A DNA stretch of 64,000 bases from Novosphingobium sediminicola (GTDB lineage Bacteria; Pseudomonadota; Alphaproteobacteria; Sphingomonadales; Sphingomonadaceae). The notes below the pieces were generated by a model that was given only the letters and a program-made list of their open reading frames with translations, made no database searches and was not told where the DNA came from. The position numbers were made by a program, and so were the translations under genes. Below are positions 43,927 to 53,359 of this stretch, piece by piece (the stretch's first letter is position 1; every line of letters begins with the position of its first letter). Location of the stretch: NCBI RefSeq assembly GCF_014196525.1, contig NZ_JACIDX010000008.1:62001-126000 (forward strand), read 5' to 3'.

Positions 43927-43957
43927 AGGCCCGCCGGAGCGATCCGGCGGGCCTTCC
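43927..43957 (+). terminator. Terminator after the 56-aa gene
   Basis: A perfect 12-bp stem (AGGCCCGCCGGA with TCCGGCGGGCCT) with a GCGA tetraloop is followed by TCC and TTT. Confidence 0.88.
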
Positions 43958-44044
43958 TTTATGCATCCCGCTACTTTCATCTTTGTCAATTATACGCATC
44001 CTGATACACCACCGCCCGTCACGAGTTTTGCGGGGGCAATCGGC

Positions 44045-45847
44045 ATGAAAAGACGCGAATTCCTCTCATCTGGCGCTGGCGCCACGCTGGCTGCAACCTT
44101 GCCCGTCGCGGCGCGGGCGGCTGGAAATGGTGACGCCGATTTCGTCGCGCTGACCGACCGGATCTTTTACGAGCGCCTTGCCCTCTCGCCGCAGGACGCC
44201 ACCTCGATCGGGCTGGACAAGGGCGAACGCGCCGCGCTCAAATCGCGGCTGACCGACCGCAGCCAGGCCAATGTCGAACGCTATCTGGCTCATCGCCGCT
44301 GGGCCGCAGGAGCGCTGCGGGCGATCAACCCAGCCAATTTGTCGCCCGCCGTGGCGCAGCAGCGCGAGCTGGCGCTGTGGTATGAGGATCACGCAATTGC
44401 CTCGGCCAGATTCGACATTGAGAATGTCGAAAACCCCTATGTCCTCTCGCAGGCCGATGGCGCCTATTTCGAAGTGCCCGATTTCCTCGACAGCCAGCAT
44501 CCGGTCGACACGAAAGAGGATGCCGATGCCTATCTGGCGCGGCTCGATGCGTTTGACCGGGCGATTGATCAGGACAGCGAGAAGCAGAAGTCACGCATCG
44601 CGCGCGGGCTGGTCGCGCCGGTCTGGTCGCTCGATCTGACGCTGGGGCAATTGCGGGCGCTGCGCGAGGCCAAGCCGGAGGAAAGCGGCATGGCCACCTC
44701 GCTGGCGCGCCGCGCGGCCAAGGCGGGCATCGCGGGCGACTGGCAGGCGCGCGCCGCCGCCATTGTCGCGTCCAAGGTCTATCCCGCGCTTGACCGCCAG
44801 ATCGCCTTTGTTGAAAGCCTGAAGGGGCAGACCCCGGCGGGCGACGGCATCTGGCGCGTCAAGGATGGCGAGGCGCTCTATGCCGCCGCTCTGGCCGAGG
44901 CGACCACCACGAGTTTCACGCCCGAGGAGATCCACAAGATCGGCCTTGCGCAGGTGGCCGACCTTTCGGCCCGGCTGGACAAGGTGCTGCGCGCCAATGG
45001 CATGACGCAAGGGTCCATCGGCCCGCGTCTGGCCGCGCTCAACACCCGGCCCGATCAGCTTTATCCCAATACGGATGAGGGCCGCGCCGCGCTGCTGGCC
45101 AGCCTGAACCAGAGCGTGGCGGCGATGCAGCAAAAGCTGGGCGCGGCGTTTAACGATCCGCCCAACGATCCGCTGGAAATCCGCCGTGTGCCGGTCGAAA
45201 TTCAGGATGGCGCGCCCAACGGCTATTATTACCGCGCGCCCTTCGATGGTTCACGCCCGGCGATCTATTGGATCAACCTGCGCGATACCGCCAACTGGCC
45301 CAAATATGGCCTACCCGATCTGACCTATCACGAAGGCGTGCCGGGCCATCACCTGCAGCTTTCCTATATTCGGCGCGCGGGCAATCTGCCGCTGCTGCTG
45401 CGCAACACGTTCAATTCGGCCTATGCCGAGGGCTGGGCGCTTTATGCCGAACAGGTGGCCTATGAGCTGGGCGCGCTGCCCGGCCTTGACGAGGCGGGCT
45501 ATCTGCAATCACTGCTGTTCCGCGCGACACGATTGGTGGTGGACACCGGCATCCATGCCAAGCGCTGGAGCCGCGAGGAGGCCACGCGCTATATGATGGA
45601 CACCACCGGCTTTGTCCGGGGCCGCAGCCAGAGCGAGATCGAGCGCTATATCTGCATGATCGGACAGGCGTGCAGCTATAAGATCGGCCACAATGTCTGG
45701 GTGGCCCAGCGCGAAAAGGCGCAAAAGGCGCTGGGGGCGAAATTCAGCATGGGCTGGTTCCACGAGGTGCTCAAAGACGGCATCCTGCCGCTGGCCATGC
45801 TGGAGCGGCGAGTGGACGAACGCATTGCGGCGCGGCTGCGTGGTTAA
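44045..45847 (+). CDS. DUF885 family protein (putative metallopeptidase)
   Basis: A 600-residue exported protein with a twin-arginine-like signal (MKRREFLSSGAGATLA) cut near ARAA. The mature part is mostly helical. The metal site is in TYHEGVPGHHLQLSYIRR: His429, Glu430, then His435-His436, with a further Glu in AYAEGWALYAEQVAYELG. This is the DUF885 signature, and the family is thought to be a zinc peptidase related to M32-type enzymes. The substrate is unknown. The start at 44045 gives the signal peptide; the frame runs 28 codons upstream without homology. Confidence 0.85.
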   Translation: MKRREFLSSGAGATLAATLPVAARAAGNGDADFVALTDRIFYERLALSPQDATSIGLDKGERAALKSRLTDRSQANVERYLAHRRWAAGALRAINPANLSPAVAQQRELALWYEDHAIASARFDIENVENPYVLSQADGAYFEVPDFLDSQHPVDTKEDADAYLARLDAFDRAIDQDSEKQKSRIARGLVAPVWSLDLTLGQLRALREAKPEESGMATSLARRAAKAGIAGDWQARAAAIVASKVYPALDRQIAFVESLKGQTPAGDGIWRVKDGEALYAAALAEATTTSFTPEEIHKIGLAQVADLSARLDKVLRANGMTQGSIGPRLAALNTRPDQLYPNTDEGRAALLASLNQSVAAMQQKLGAAFNDPPNDPLEIRRVPVEIQDGAPNGYYYRAPFDGSRPAIYWINLRDTANWPKYGLPDLTYHEGVPGHHLQLSYIRRAGNLPLLLRNTFNSAYAEGWALYAEQVAYELGALPGLDEAGYLQSLLFRATRLVVDTGIHAKRWSREEATRYMMDTTGFVRGRSQSEIERYICMIGQACSYKIGHNVWVAQREKAQKALGAKFSMGWFHEVLKDGILPLAMLERRVDERIAARLRG

Positions 45848-45958
45848 GATTTCCGGCCGCCCTCTGGTTAACGCCGCCTAGCGTTAAATACAGGGGGTTG
45901 CCGCAAGTTTCTCCGCAAACCCATCGTGTAAAAGCCGCGCGACAATGAAAGGAATAAG

Positions 45959-46414
45959 ATGGGCTCGCGCAATGGTATCCCGATGGATCGCTCGGATTGG
46001 TTTCAACGGCTGGACGAACTGGCCCGGACCATAAGGGGGGCTCAGGCCGGACGGGAGATCCATCTGCTGCGCCTGTTCCTCGATCTGATCGACCATGTGC
46101 CGGAATTGGCTCTGTTGCAGGGCATCACGCCCCCCGCGCGCGACCGGATCGAGGCCATGCTGGCGGCGGGCGCGACCGAAAGCGCGGTGATGATGCTGAT
46201 GGGGCAGGACAGTGGATTTTGCCTGTCGCGCGGGGCCGATGGCGCGCCGCTGGCCTCGATCCTGCTGCCCTATCGCTTTCAAGAAAGCACGGCCGGCGGG
46301 GCCAGCCTGACGCTGGCCTGCCTTGCCGCGCTGGCCGATGCGCTCAATGGCGCGCAGGGGCAGACGGCGGGCAGCGCCCCGTTCGAGATCCCAGCGGACA
46401 TTTTGCTGCACTGA
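45959..46414 (+). CDS. Hypothetical protein (151 aa)
   Basis: A soluble, mostly helical protein with no signal peptide. The central ATESAVMMLMGQDSGFCLSRG and the segment GGASLTLACLAALADALNG are the main recognisable parts. I do not recognise a family. A GAAAGGA ribosome site precedes the start. It lies alone between the DUF885 gene and the tannase-like gene, both in the same direction. The coding bias suggests a real gene. Confidence 0.6.
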   Translation: MGSRNGIPMDRSDWFQRLDELARTIRGAQAGREIHLLRLFLDLIDHVPELALLQGITPPARDRIEAMLAAGATESAVMMLMGQDSGFCLSRGADGAPLASILLPYRFQESTAGGASLTLACLAALADALNGAQGQTAGSAPFEIPADILLH

Positions 46415-46510
46415 TGATCGGGACCTGAAAATTCTTGTCAGGGCGGAACGGGATTGTCATATCTTACAACGAAAGGTTGATACAAACCTGCGTTGAGAGG
46501 ACCGCCCCCG

Positions 46511-48040
46511 ATGTCTCTGCTTTCTGTGCGCTCCGGCCTGTTGCTGACGCCGCTGTTGTTGGCCGCCACCCCCGCCATGGCCGCCGATTCCTGCGCGGCG
46601 ATGGCGCGCGAGAATTTCGGCCCCGGCGTGGCGATCACCTCGGCGCGGATGATCCCGGCAGGCACAGCGCCGGGCGACATGGGCGCTCCGCCAGTCACCT
46701 TGCCCGCCCATTGCCGGGTCGAAGGCACGATCAACGCGCGTCAGAGCAAAGGTGTCAACTACGGCATCGGCTTTGCCATCGCCCTGCCCGCCAATTGGCA
46801 GGGGCGCTTTCTGCTGCAAGGCGGGGGCGGGCTGAACGGCTCGATCCGTCCGCCCATCGGCGCGGCGGCCTCTGGAAAGGTCCCTGCTCTGGCGCGCGGC
46901 TTCGCCGTCATCAGCCATGACAGCGGCCACAAGGGCGCGGTTTTCGACCGGGATTTCATGGTCGACCAGCGCGCCGCTCTCGACTTTGCCGAAAGCTCGG
47001 TGCGCGAGGTGGCGTTGCTGGGCAAGGCGATCACGCGGGCCTATTACCGCCGCCCGATCGCGCGCTCCTATATGGCGGGCTGTTCGACCGGCGGGCGCGA
47101 GACGATGCTGGCCGCCCAGCGCTATCCCGAATTGTTCGACGGGCTGGTGGTGGGCGCGCCCGCTATGCGCACCGGCCATTCCAATCTGGCCACCACGCAC
47201 GCCGCCGTCACCTTTAATCAGGCCGCCCCGCGCGACGGGGCCGGAATGCCCCTGCCCGCGCAGATCTTTTCCACCGCCGACCGCAAGACCATCCTCGATG
47301 GCGTGTTAAACCAATGCGACGCGCTGGACGGGCGCAAAGATGGCATGATCGCCAATGTGGCCGCCTGTCATTTCCGCCCCGCCGCGCTGATCTGCGCGCC
47401 CGGCGCGGCGCAGAATTGCCTCTCGCCTATACAGGCCGAAGTGCTGGAGCGCGCATTCCAGCCTCCGCGCGACAAGGCGGGCCATGCGCTCTATTCGCCC
47501 TTCCCCTATGACACGGGCATCGTGGCCACGGATGGCGGGATCCCCGGCTTTCTGCCCACCGGAATGCCCGGCCCGCTCGGCCCGCCTGTCCGCGCTTTGA
47601 CCTTCGATCCCGATGCCCGCATCGAGGCGATCCGCGCCGATTTCGTGCAAGGCCTGACCGACACCGACCGCTGGACCAACCTCTCGGGCTTTCTGGGCCA
47701 TGGCGGCAAGGTACTGTTCTATCACGGCGTTTCCGATCCGTGGTTCTCCGCGCTCGACACGTGGGATTACTGGCAGCGCGCGGCCGCCGCCAATGGCTCG
47801 GCTTTCACCGATGCCAGCCGGTTCTATATGGTGCCCGGCATGGGCCATTGCGGCGGGGGCAACGCTTTTGACACGTTCGACCTGCTGGGCGCGGTGGTCG
47901 ATTGGGTGGAAAAGGGCGCGGCGCCCGAGGCCATCGACGCCTTTCGCCGGACCGGGAGCGAGACGATGCCGCTCTGCCCCTATCCCGGTTTCGCCCAATT
48001 TGCGGGCGATTCTGGCCGTTTCACCTGCGCCCCGCATTAA
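46511..48040 (+). CDS. Tannase/feruloyl esterase family protein
   Basis: A 509-residue secreted alpha/beta hydrolase with a signal peptide ending AMA. The nucleophile is Ser192 in AGCSTGGRETML, preceded by Cys191. The acid is Asp409 in GVSDPWFSALDTW, and His446 is followed by Cys447 in GMGHCGGGN. Adjacent Cys residues beside Ser and His form the CS-D-HC disulfide motif that defines tannases and feruloyl esterases. It would cleave esters of phenolic acids outside the cell or in the periplasm, which fits the plant-polymer theme. It stands alone; the exact ester is unknown. Confidence 0.88.
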   Translation: MSLLSVRSGLLLTPLLLAATPAMAADSCAAMARENFGPGVAITSARMIPAGTAPGDMGAPPVTLPAHCRVEGTINARQSKGVNYGIGFAIALPANWQGRFLLQGGGGLNGSIRPPIGAAASGKVPALARGFAVISHDSGHKGAVFDRDFMVDQRAALDFAESSVREVALLGKAITRAYYRRPIARSYMAGCSTGGRETMLAAQRYPELFDGLVVGAPAMRTGHSNLATTHAAVTFNQAAPRDGAGMPLPAQIFSTADRKTILDGVLNQCDALDGRKDGMIANVAACHFRPAALICAPGAAQNCLSPIQAEVLERAFQPPRDKAGHALYSPFPYDTGIVATDGGIPGFLPTGMPGPLGPPVRALTFDPDARIEAIRADFVQGLTDTDRWTNLSGFLGHGGKVLFYHGVSDPWFSALDTWDYWQRAAAANGSAFTDASRFYMVPGMGHCGGGNAFDTFDLLGAVVDWVEKGAAPEAIDAFRRTGSETMPLCPYPGFAQFAGDSGRFTCAPH

Positions 48041-48062
48041 CCTTGCGCATTAAGGCTGGCGG

Positions 48063-48332
48063 TTAAGACTGGTCGCGCTCGGCCCGATAGGTTGCGCGCT
48101 GCCAGTCATAGGCCGGTTCGACCAGTTGGGGGTGGTCCTTGAAGGCCTCGGCGGGCGGCGGGGCCATGCCCATCGCGTCAAGCAGCACCCAGAGCGCGAA
48201 TTTGCGCCCGCCCTCCTGCTCGATCCCGAAATCCAGCGCGAGCTGTTCGCAGCCCATTGCCAGCGTGTCAGGGTCGACATCGGCCAGATCAGCGGTGTTG
48301 AAATAATGGGTGAGCAGCATGTCGAGTTCCAT
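48063..48332 (-). CDS. Hypothetical protein (89 aa)
   Basis: A small acidic protein beginning MELDMLLTHYFNT, with a helical middle (TLAMGCEQLALDFGIEQ) and a C-terminal DWQRATYRAER. I do not recognise a named family, although short proteins of this type are seen in sphingomonads. The start at 48332 has AAGGG upstream. It is divergent from the nucleosidase-like gene and convergent with the tannase-like gene, with 22 bases between stops. Confidence 0.65.
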   Translation of the reverse strand: MELDMLLTHYFNTADLADVDPDTLAMGCEQLALDFGIEQEGGRKFALWVLLDAMGMAPPPAEAFKDHPQLVEPAYDWQRATYRAERDQS

Positions 48333-48448
48333 GGCGAGACCCTTGCGCCATCGCGCCCGGTTTGAACAGGCCCATCCGCAATTCGGCCCCGTTGACACCT
48401 CGCGCCGCGCTGCTCCACCCTTGGGCGCTGTTTCCGATGGAGTTTGCC

Positions 48449-49432
48449 ATGATCGCCCGCCGCTGCCTGCTTGCTCTTGCCCTTGCGACATCGGCATTGG
48501 GGGCGGCCCCGGTTGCGGCCAAGCCTGCCGCTGTCGCTTCGGGCAAGCTGGACGCCATCCCCCGAACCGTCATCATCACCGCCTTCGAACCGGAATGGGT
48601 GGCGCTGGAGGGCGCGGTGCAGGCTCCCAAAGCCTATCACCTCAACGGGCTGACCATCCTGACGGGCAAGATGGCGGGGCGCCCGGTGGTATTGCTGCAA
48701 TCGGGCGTGTCGATGGTCAATGCGGCGATGAACACGCAATTGGTGATCGACCGGTTCAACGCGCGGCGCATCGTCTTTTCCGGCATCGCGGGCGGCATCG
48801 ACCCGGCGCTGTCGGTGGGCGATGTGGTGGTGGCCGACCGATGGGCGCAATATATGGAGGTCGCGCTGGGCCGCAAAAAGGGCGATCAGTTCATCAGCCC
48901 CGACATCTATGACGACCCCGACCATCTGAGCAATTACGGCATGATGATCCCGCGCACGGTGCGCGTGGGCAATGCGGCCCAACCGGCAAAGCGTCATCGC
49001 TGGTTTCCGGCCGATCCCGCGCTGCTGGCGCTGGCGAAGAAATCGGTCGGCGGCTTTGCGCTCGAACGCTGCCTGCCCGCCAACGAGCCGATCCCCCAGA
49101 CGCGCGGCGTTTCGGCCGAGGCGGGGCGCTGCCTCGACCATCAGCCGCGCGTGAGCGTGGGCGGCAACGGCATTTCCGGCCCCGCCTTTGCCGACAATGC
49201 CGAATATCGCGAATATCTCTTCGCCCAGTTCAAGGCGCAGGTGCTGGACATGGAAACGGCGGCCACCGCCCATGTCGCCTATGCCAATCAGGTGCCCTTC
49301 ATCGGCTTCCGCTCGCTCTCCGACCTTGCAGGCGGCGACAGCGGGCCAAACCAGTCATGGGTGTTTGGCCGCCTTGCCGCGCGCAATGCCGCCACGGTGG
49401 TGCAGCGGTTTGTGGCCGCGTTGCCCAATTAA
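48449..49432 (+). CDS. Secreted nucleosidase/nucleoside phosphorylase-superfamily protein
   Basis: A 327-residue protein with a signal peptide (MIARRCLLALALAT, ending near AAKP). The fold is that of MTA/SAH nucleosidases and purine nucleoside phosphorylases: SGIAGGIDPALSVGDVVVA in the first half and DMETAATAHVAYANQVPFIGFRSLSD near the end, which carries the Glu that binds ribose and an Asp. Secreted relatives are of unknown substrate and may release bases from extracellular nucleosides. A purine degradation cluster begins 0.5 kb downstream. The start at 48449 has GGAG at a good distance. Confidence 0.8.
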   Translation: MIARRCLLALALATSALGAAPVAAKPAAVASGKLDAIPRTVIITAFEPEWVALEGAVQAPKAYHLNGLTILTGKMAGRPVVLLQSGVSMVNAAMNTQLVIDRFNARRIVFSGIAGGIDPALSVGDVVVADRWAQYMEVALGRKKGDQFISPDIYDDPDHLSNYGMMIPRTVRVGNAAQPAKRHRWFPADPALLALAKKSVGGFALERCLPANEPIPQTRGVSAEAGRCLDHQPRVSVGGNGISGPAFADNAEYREYLFAQFKAQVLDMETAATAHVAYANQVPFIGFRSLSDLAGGDSGPNQSWVFGRLAARNAATVVQRFVAALPN

Positions 49433-49457
49433 ATGCGGCACCGGCCCTCTCAGCCCA

Positions 49458-49748
49458 TCAAAACGCCCGGTAGATCACCGGCGCGATATTGGTGAATTTG
49501 GGCAGGTCGGCCATCACCTTGGGCGTCTCGATCCCGTTCAGCGCCGCATCGATCGCCGCGCTGCTTTCAAACCGCAGCAGCACCGCCCCGTGCCACGGCT
49601 GATCGCCCTGCGGCAAGAGCACCTCGGCGCTGCTCAGGCCGTAAGGCGTCCAGCAGGTGCGGACCAGCGGGATATGCGTTTCCACATAGTATTGCGCGTC
49701 AAATTCCGTGCCATCCCCCAAGGGATAGCTGACAACCAGAGTAGGCAT
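49458..49748 (-). CDS. EthD family protein
   Basis: A 96-residue ferredoxin-like alpha/beta-barrel protein. It opens MPTLVVSYPLGDGTEFDAQYY in short segments, with YVETHIPLV near residue 22 and ALNGIETPKVMADLPKFTN near the end. EthD was named for ethyl-tert-butyl-ether degradation, but many members have unknown roles, some as aromatic-compound isomerases or monooxygenase-like proteins. The start at 49748 agrees with family length. It is convergent with the nucleosidase-like gene. Confidence 0.8.
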   Translation of the reverse strand: MPTLVVSYPLGDGTEFDAQYYVETHIPLVRTCWTPYGLSSAEVLLPQGDQPWHGAVLLRFESSAAIDAALNGIETPKVMADLPKFTNIAPVIYRAF

Positions 49749-49928
49749 GATCTTCTCCTCATCCCGCGCCCGGTTCTGGCCGGGCCGCTTGTGTGGTGCC
49801 AACTTGCCGCAATTATCGGCAATAGGCGAATTGCCCTTTGGTCCTACGCGCTTTTGCCCGGGGCGCTATTCAATGGCGCGTAAAGCGTTTATTCCTGCTG
49901 CATCAGACATCAAAAGAGCCCCTCTGCC

Positions 49929-50486
49929 ATGATCGAAAAGCGTTACCTCTCGGCCAATGACCTGCTTGCCGATTCCTTTCGCCTCGCCAATAAAATCCTC
50001 GATTCCGATTTCCGCCCCACCCATATCGTGGGCATCTGGCGCGGGGGCGCGCCAGTGGGCATCGCGGTGCAGGAATTGCTGGAATATCACGGTGTGATGA
50101 CCGACCATATCGCCGTGCGCACGGCCAGCTATACCGGCATCGACCGTCAGGAGGACGAGGTTCAGGTCTATTCGCTGGGCTATCTGATCGACACGCTGGA
50201 ACCCACCGACAAACTCCTGGTGATCGACGATGTGTTCGACAGCGGACGCTCGATTGCCGCCTTTATGAAGGAACTGGCCGCGCGGTGTCGTCACAACACG
50301 CCCAAGACGATCCGCAGCGCCACGGTCTATTACAAGCCGCGCCGGTCCAAGGTGGATATCAAGCCCGATTTCTATGTCTATGAAACCGACGAATGGCTGG
50401 TGTTCCCGCATGAGGTGGACGGGCTGACCAAGGAGGAAATCCGCAAGCACAAGCCCGAGGCGGCGATCATCCTGCGCGAGGAATAA
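49929..50486 (+). CDS. Purine-type phosphoribosyltransferase
   Basis: A 185-residue type I phosphoribosyltransferase. The PRPP-binding motif is LLVIDDVFDSGRS (residues 97-109), and the earlier HIVGIWRGGAPVGIAV forms the pyrophosphate loop. The C-terminal EWLVFPHE binds the base. It is most like xanthine/hypoxanthine phosphoribosyltransferases and would salvage free purines into nucleotides. It lies 97 bases before the purine degradation run, in the same direction, which fits a choice between salvage and breakdown. The preferred base is not certain. Confidence 0.82.
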   Translation: MIEKRYLSANDLLADSFRLANKILDSDFRPTHIVGIWRGGAPVGIAVQELLEYHGVMTDHIAVRTASYTGIDRQEDEVQVYSLGYLIDTLEPTDKLLVIDDVFDSGRSIAAFMKELAARCRHNTPKTIRSATVYYKPRRSKVDIKPDFYVYETDEWLVFPHEVDGLTKEEIRKHKPEAAIILREE

Positions 50487-50583
50487 GGGCGCTCTGATTT
50501 TTGCAACGCATGGGGCAAAAATTTGCGCTTTCTCGCACAGGGCCGTCGGGGCAAAGAGGACAGGGGCAACATAGGGAGGCCAG

Positions 50584-50763
50584 ATGAGCGGGGACATCGA
50601 CGGCGCGACACTCGATGTCCTGCTGCGCGTGGCGGGACTGGCCCCGCCGGAGGAATGCCGCGCGGGGATCATGGCCAATCTGGCGCTGCTGGCCCGCCAC
50701 GGCGCGCATTTGCGCGAGATCGACGACCCGATGGCGGACCCCGCCGAGTTGATCGCGCCATGA
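50584..50763 (+). CDS. AtzG-like/HpxX-like small amidase partner (DUF4089)
   Basis: A 59-residue protein starting MSGDIDGATLDVLLRVAGL, with GIMANLALLARHGAHLREI in the middle and [12 protein letters not shown] at the end. It fits the DUF4089/AtzG family, a GatC-like small subunit that binds and stabilises AtzE-type amidases. The start follows a GGGAGG site (50574-50579). Its stop overlaps the amidase start (ATGA), as expected for subunits. The product is short and easily missed. In Klebsiella the equivalent gene hpxX lies in the hpxWXYZ group. Confidence 0.82.
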   Translation: MSGDIDGATLDVLLRVAGLAPPEECRAGIMANLALLARHGAHLREIDDPMADPAELIAP

Positions 50764-52028
50764 TCGACACGTTGAATATCTTCACCACGCTCCTGCCCGA
50801 AGGCCCCTTGCCCAATGGCCTTACGCCGGACGGGCCTCTGGCGGGCACCAGCTTTGCCGCCAAGGATCTATACGATGTGGCGGGCCATGTCACACTGGCC
50901 GGTTCAAAGATCAACGCCGATGACGGCAAAGTGGCCGCGCAGGACGCCACGCTGGTGGCAAGGCTGAGGGCGGCGGGGAGCCGGTTGGTCGGCATGACCA
51001 ACATGGACGAATATGCCTATGGTTTCGCCACGGAAAACAGCCATTACGGCACCACGCGCAACCCGCATGATCCCGCGCGCATCGCGGGCGGTTCATCGGG
51101 CGGATCGGCGGCGGCGGTGGCGGCAGGGCTGGTGGATATTGCGCTGGGCTCGGACACCAACGGGTCGATCCGGGTGCCCGCCTCACTCTGCGGGGTCTAT
51201 GGGCTGAAGCCCACCTTTGGCCGCCTGTCGCGCGCGGGGGTCTATCCCTTTGTGCACAGCCTCGACCATGCCGGATTGTTCGCCCGCAGCCCGGCGATGC
51301 TGGCCGCGGCCTATGACGCAATGCAAGGCCCCGACCCGCGCGACCCCGCGCAAGGCCAACGCCCGGTCGAACCCACCGGTTTCACACCCGAGATGCCCCC
51401 CCTGCGCGTGGGCGTGCTGGGCGGATTTTTCGCAGCCGGCGCCGCGCCGGAGGCTCATGCGGCGCTGGCCCATGTCGCCGATGGTCTGACGGGTCTGGGC
51501 TGTTCCATCGCCCCCGCCCTGCTCAATGGGGCCAGTCAGGCGCGTTCGGCGGCCTTTTGCATGACCGCGATGGAGGGGGGTAGCCTGCACCGCGCCGATC
51601 TCATGACGCGCCCGATGGATTTTGATCCGGCCGTGCGCGACCGGATGCTGGCCGGATTGCTGATGCCTGCCGATCTGCTGCTGGCCGCGCGACGGGTGCG
51701 GCGGATCGTGGCCGATCAGGCCCGCGCACTGTTTGCCGATTTCGACCTGCTGCTCTCCCCCGCCACGCCATGCAGCGCCCCGCGCATCGGCGAGGCCACC
51801 ATCGAGATCGAAGGCCAGCAGGTCCCCGTCCGCGCCAATCTGGGCATGTTCTGCCAGCCGATCAGCTTTATCGGCCTGCCCGCGATCTCCGTCCCAGCAT
51901 TGGCCGACACACCCCTGCCGATCGGCGTCCAGATGATCGCGCCCGCATGGGCCGAAGCGCGCCTGATCGACGCCGCCCACCACCTTCACCGCGCCGGGAT
52001 CACCGGCACCACAGGACCCACGCCATGA
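50760..52028 (+). CDS. AtzE/HpxY-type amidase
   Basis: A 422-residue amidase-signature enzyme. The catalytic lysine is Lys35 in [11 protein letters not shown], the second serine is in [12 protein letters not shown] (residues 109-120), and the nucleophile is Ser136 in [11 protein letters not shown]. AtzE hydrolyses 1-carboxybiuret; HpxY-type relatives in purine clusters probably act on oxalurate or a similar ureide. With its AtzG-like partner directly upstream it would form a heteromeric complex. The stop overlaps the permease start by four bases. The precise substrate is inferred from context. Confidence 0.87.
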   Translation: MIDTLNIFTTLLPEGPLPNGLTPDGPLAGTSFAAKDLYDVAGHVTLAGSKINADDGKVAAQDATLVARLRAAGSRLVGMTNMDEYAYGFATENSHYGTTRNPHDPARIAGGSSGGSAAAVAAGLVDIALGSDTNGSIRVPASLCGVYGLKPTFGRLSRAGVYPFVHSLDHAGLFARSPAMLAAAYDAMQGPDPRDPAQGQRPVEPTGFTPEMPPLRVGVLGGFFAAGAAPEAHAALAHVADGLTGLGCSIAPALLNGASQARSAAFCMTAMEGGSLHRADLMTRPMDFDPAVRDRMLAGLLMPADLLLAARRVRRIVADQARALFADFDLLLSPATPCSAPRIGEATIEIEGQQVPVRANLGMFCQPISFIGLPAISVPALADTPLPIGVQMIAPAWAEARLIDAAHHLHRAGITGTTGPTP

Positions 52029-53359
52029 GCCTGACTTCTACGCTCGACCGCCATTTCGCGCTATCCGAAAGGGGCACTTCGATCCGCACCGAGGTGCTGG
52101 CCGGGGCGACGACTTTCCTGACCATGGCCTATATCATTCTGGTCAACCCCTCGATCCTCGGGCTGGCCGGAATGCCGGTGGCAGGGGTTGCGGCGGCCAC
52201 GTGTTTTGCCGCCGGTTTCGCCAGCATCCTGATGGGCACGATCGCCAATACGCCGCTGGCGCTGGCGCCGGGCATGGGGCTCAACGCCTATTTCAGCTTT
52301 ACCGTGGTCCAGTCGATGCATGTGCCATGGCCGGTGGCGCTGGGCTGCGTGTTTGTCTCAGGCGCGATTTTCCTGATCCTGACGCTGGCGGGGATACGCC
52401 AGATGATCGTGGCGGCGATTCCTGCCCATCTGTTCGCGGCGGTGGCGGCGGGGATTGGCCTGTTCATCGGGCTGATTGGCCTCAAAAACGGCGGTCTAGT
52501 GGTCAACAGCCCGGCCACGGGGCTGGCGCTGGGCAATCTGCATGAAAGCGGGCCGATTCTGGCGATTGTCGGCCTTGTGCTGGTGGTGGCGCTGCATGTG
52601 TGGCGGGTGAATGCGGCCATCCTGATCGCCATTGCCACCACGACGGTTCTGGCATGGATCGTGGGCGCGGTCAGCTTTGACGTAAAACCCTATTCCATTG
52701 CCGCCATGACCGAGACGGTGGGCAAGCTCGACCTTGGCGGCGTGTTCGGCTTTGGCGGCAAGGCTGGGTTGGGGATTTTCGAAATCCTGTTCGTGTTCCT
52801 CTTCGTCGATCTGTTCGACAATCTGGGCACGCTGATGGCGGTGACGCGGCGCGCTGGCCTGATTGAACCGGCGGGCAATATTCCGGGGCTGAACCGGATG
52901 CTGGTGGCCGATTCGCTGGCCACGATGGTGGGCGCGGTGGCGGGCACATCCACCGTCACCTCCTATGTCGAAAGCGCCAGCGGGGTTGAGGTCGGCGGGC
53001 GCACCGGCCTGACCGCGATTGTCACAGGCGTACTGTTTCTGGCCGCGATGTTCGTTGCCCCCTATGCGCAATTGGTGCCCAGCGCGGCAACCGCGCCCGC
53101 GCTGATTTTGGTGGGCGCGTTGATGATGGTGCCATTGGCGGACGTGGAATGGACCGATCCGGAGGCCGCGATCCCGGCCTTCCTGACGCTGGTGGGCATT
53201 CCTTTCACCTTTTCCATCGCCAATGGTCTGGCGCTGGGCATTGCCGCCCATGCGCTGATCAAACTGGTGCGCGGCAAGACCACGCAAAAGGACTGGCTGC
53301 TGCTGGCGCTGGCGGGGCTGTTTATCGCGCGCTTCGTCTGGCTGACGGGGGCAGCGTGA
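52025..53359 (+). CDS. NCS2-family purine permease (AzgA-like)
   Basis: A 444-residue inner-membrane transporter with about 12-14 helices. It has the AzgA-like opening with RTEVLAGATTFLTMAYIILVNP in segments, then ANTPLALAPGMGLNAYF, and later DLFDNLGTLMAV and GTSTVTSYVESASGV. AzgA/GhxP-type members move adenine, guanine or hypoxanthine with protons. In this operon, uptake of hypoxanthine or guanine to feed Xdh is likely. It overlaps its neighbours on both sides. Confidence 0.9.
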   Translation: MSLTSTLDRHFALSERGTSIRTEVLAGATTFLTMAYIILVNPSILGLAGMPVAGVAAATCFAAGFASILMGTIANTPLALAPGMGLNAYFSFTVVQSMHVPWPVALGCVFVSGAIFLILTLAGIRQMIVAAIPAHLFAAVAAGIGLFIGLIGLKNGGLVVNSPATGLALGNLHESGPILAIVGLVLVVALHVWRVNAAILIAIATTTVLAWIVGAVSFDVKPYSIAAMTETVGKLDLGGVFGFGGKAGLGIFEILFVFLFVDLFDNLGTLMAVTRRAGLIEPAGNIPGLNRMLVADSLATMVGAVAGTSTVTSYVESASGVEVGGRTGLTAIVTGVLFLAAMFVAPYAQLVPSAATAPALILVGALMMVPLADVEWTDPEAAIPAFLTLVGIPFTFSIANGLALGIAAHALIKLVRGKTTQKDWLLLALAGLFIARFVWLTGAA

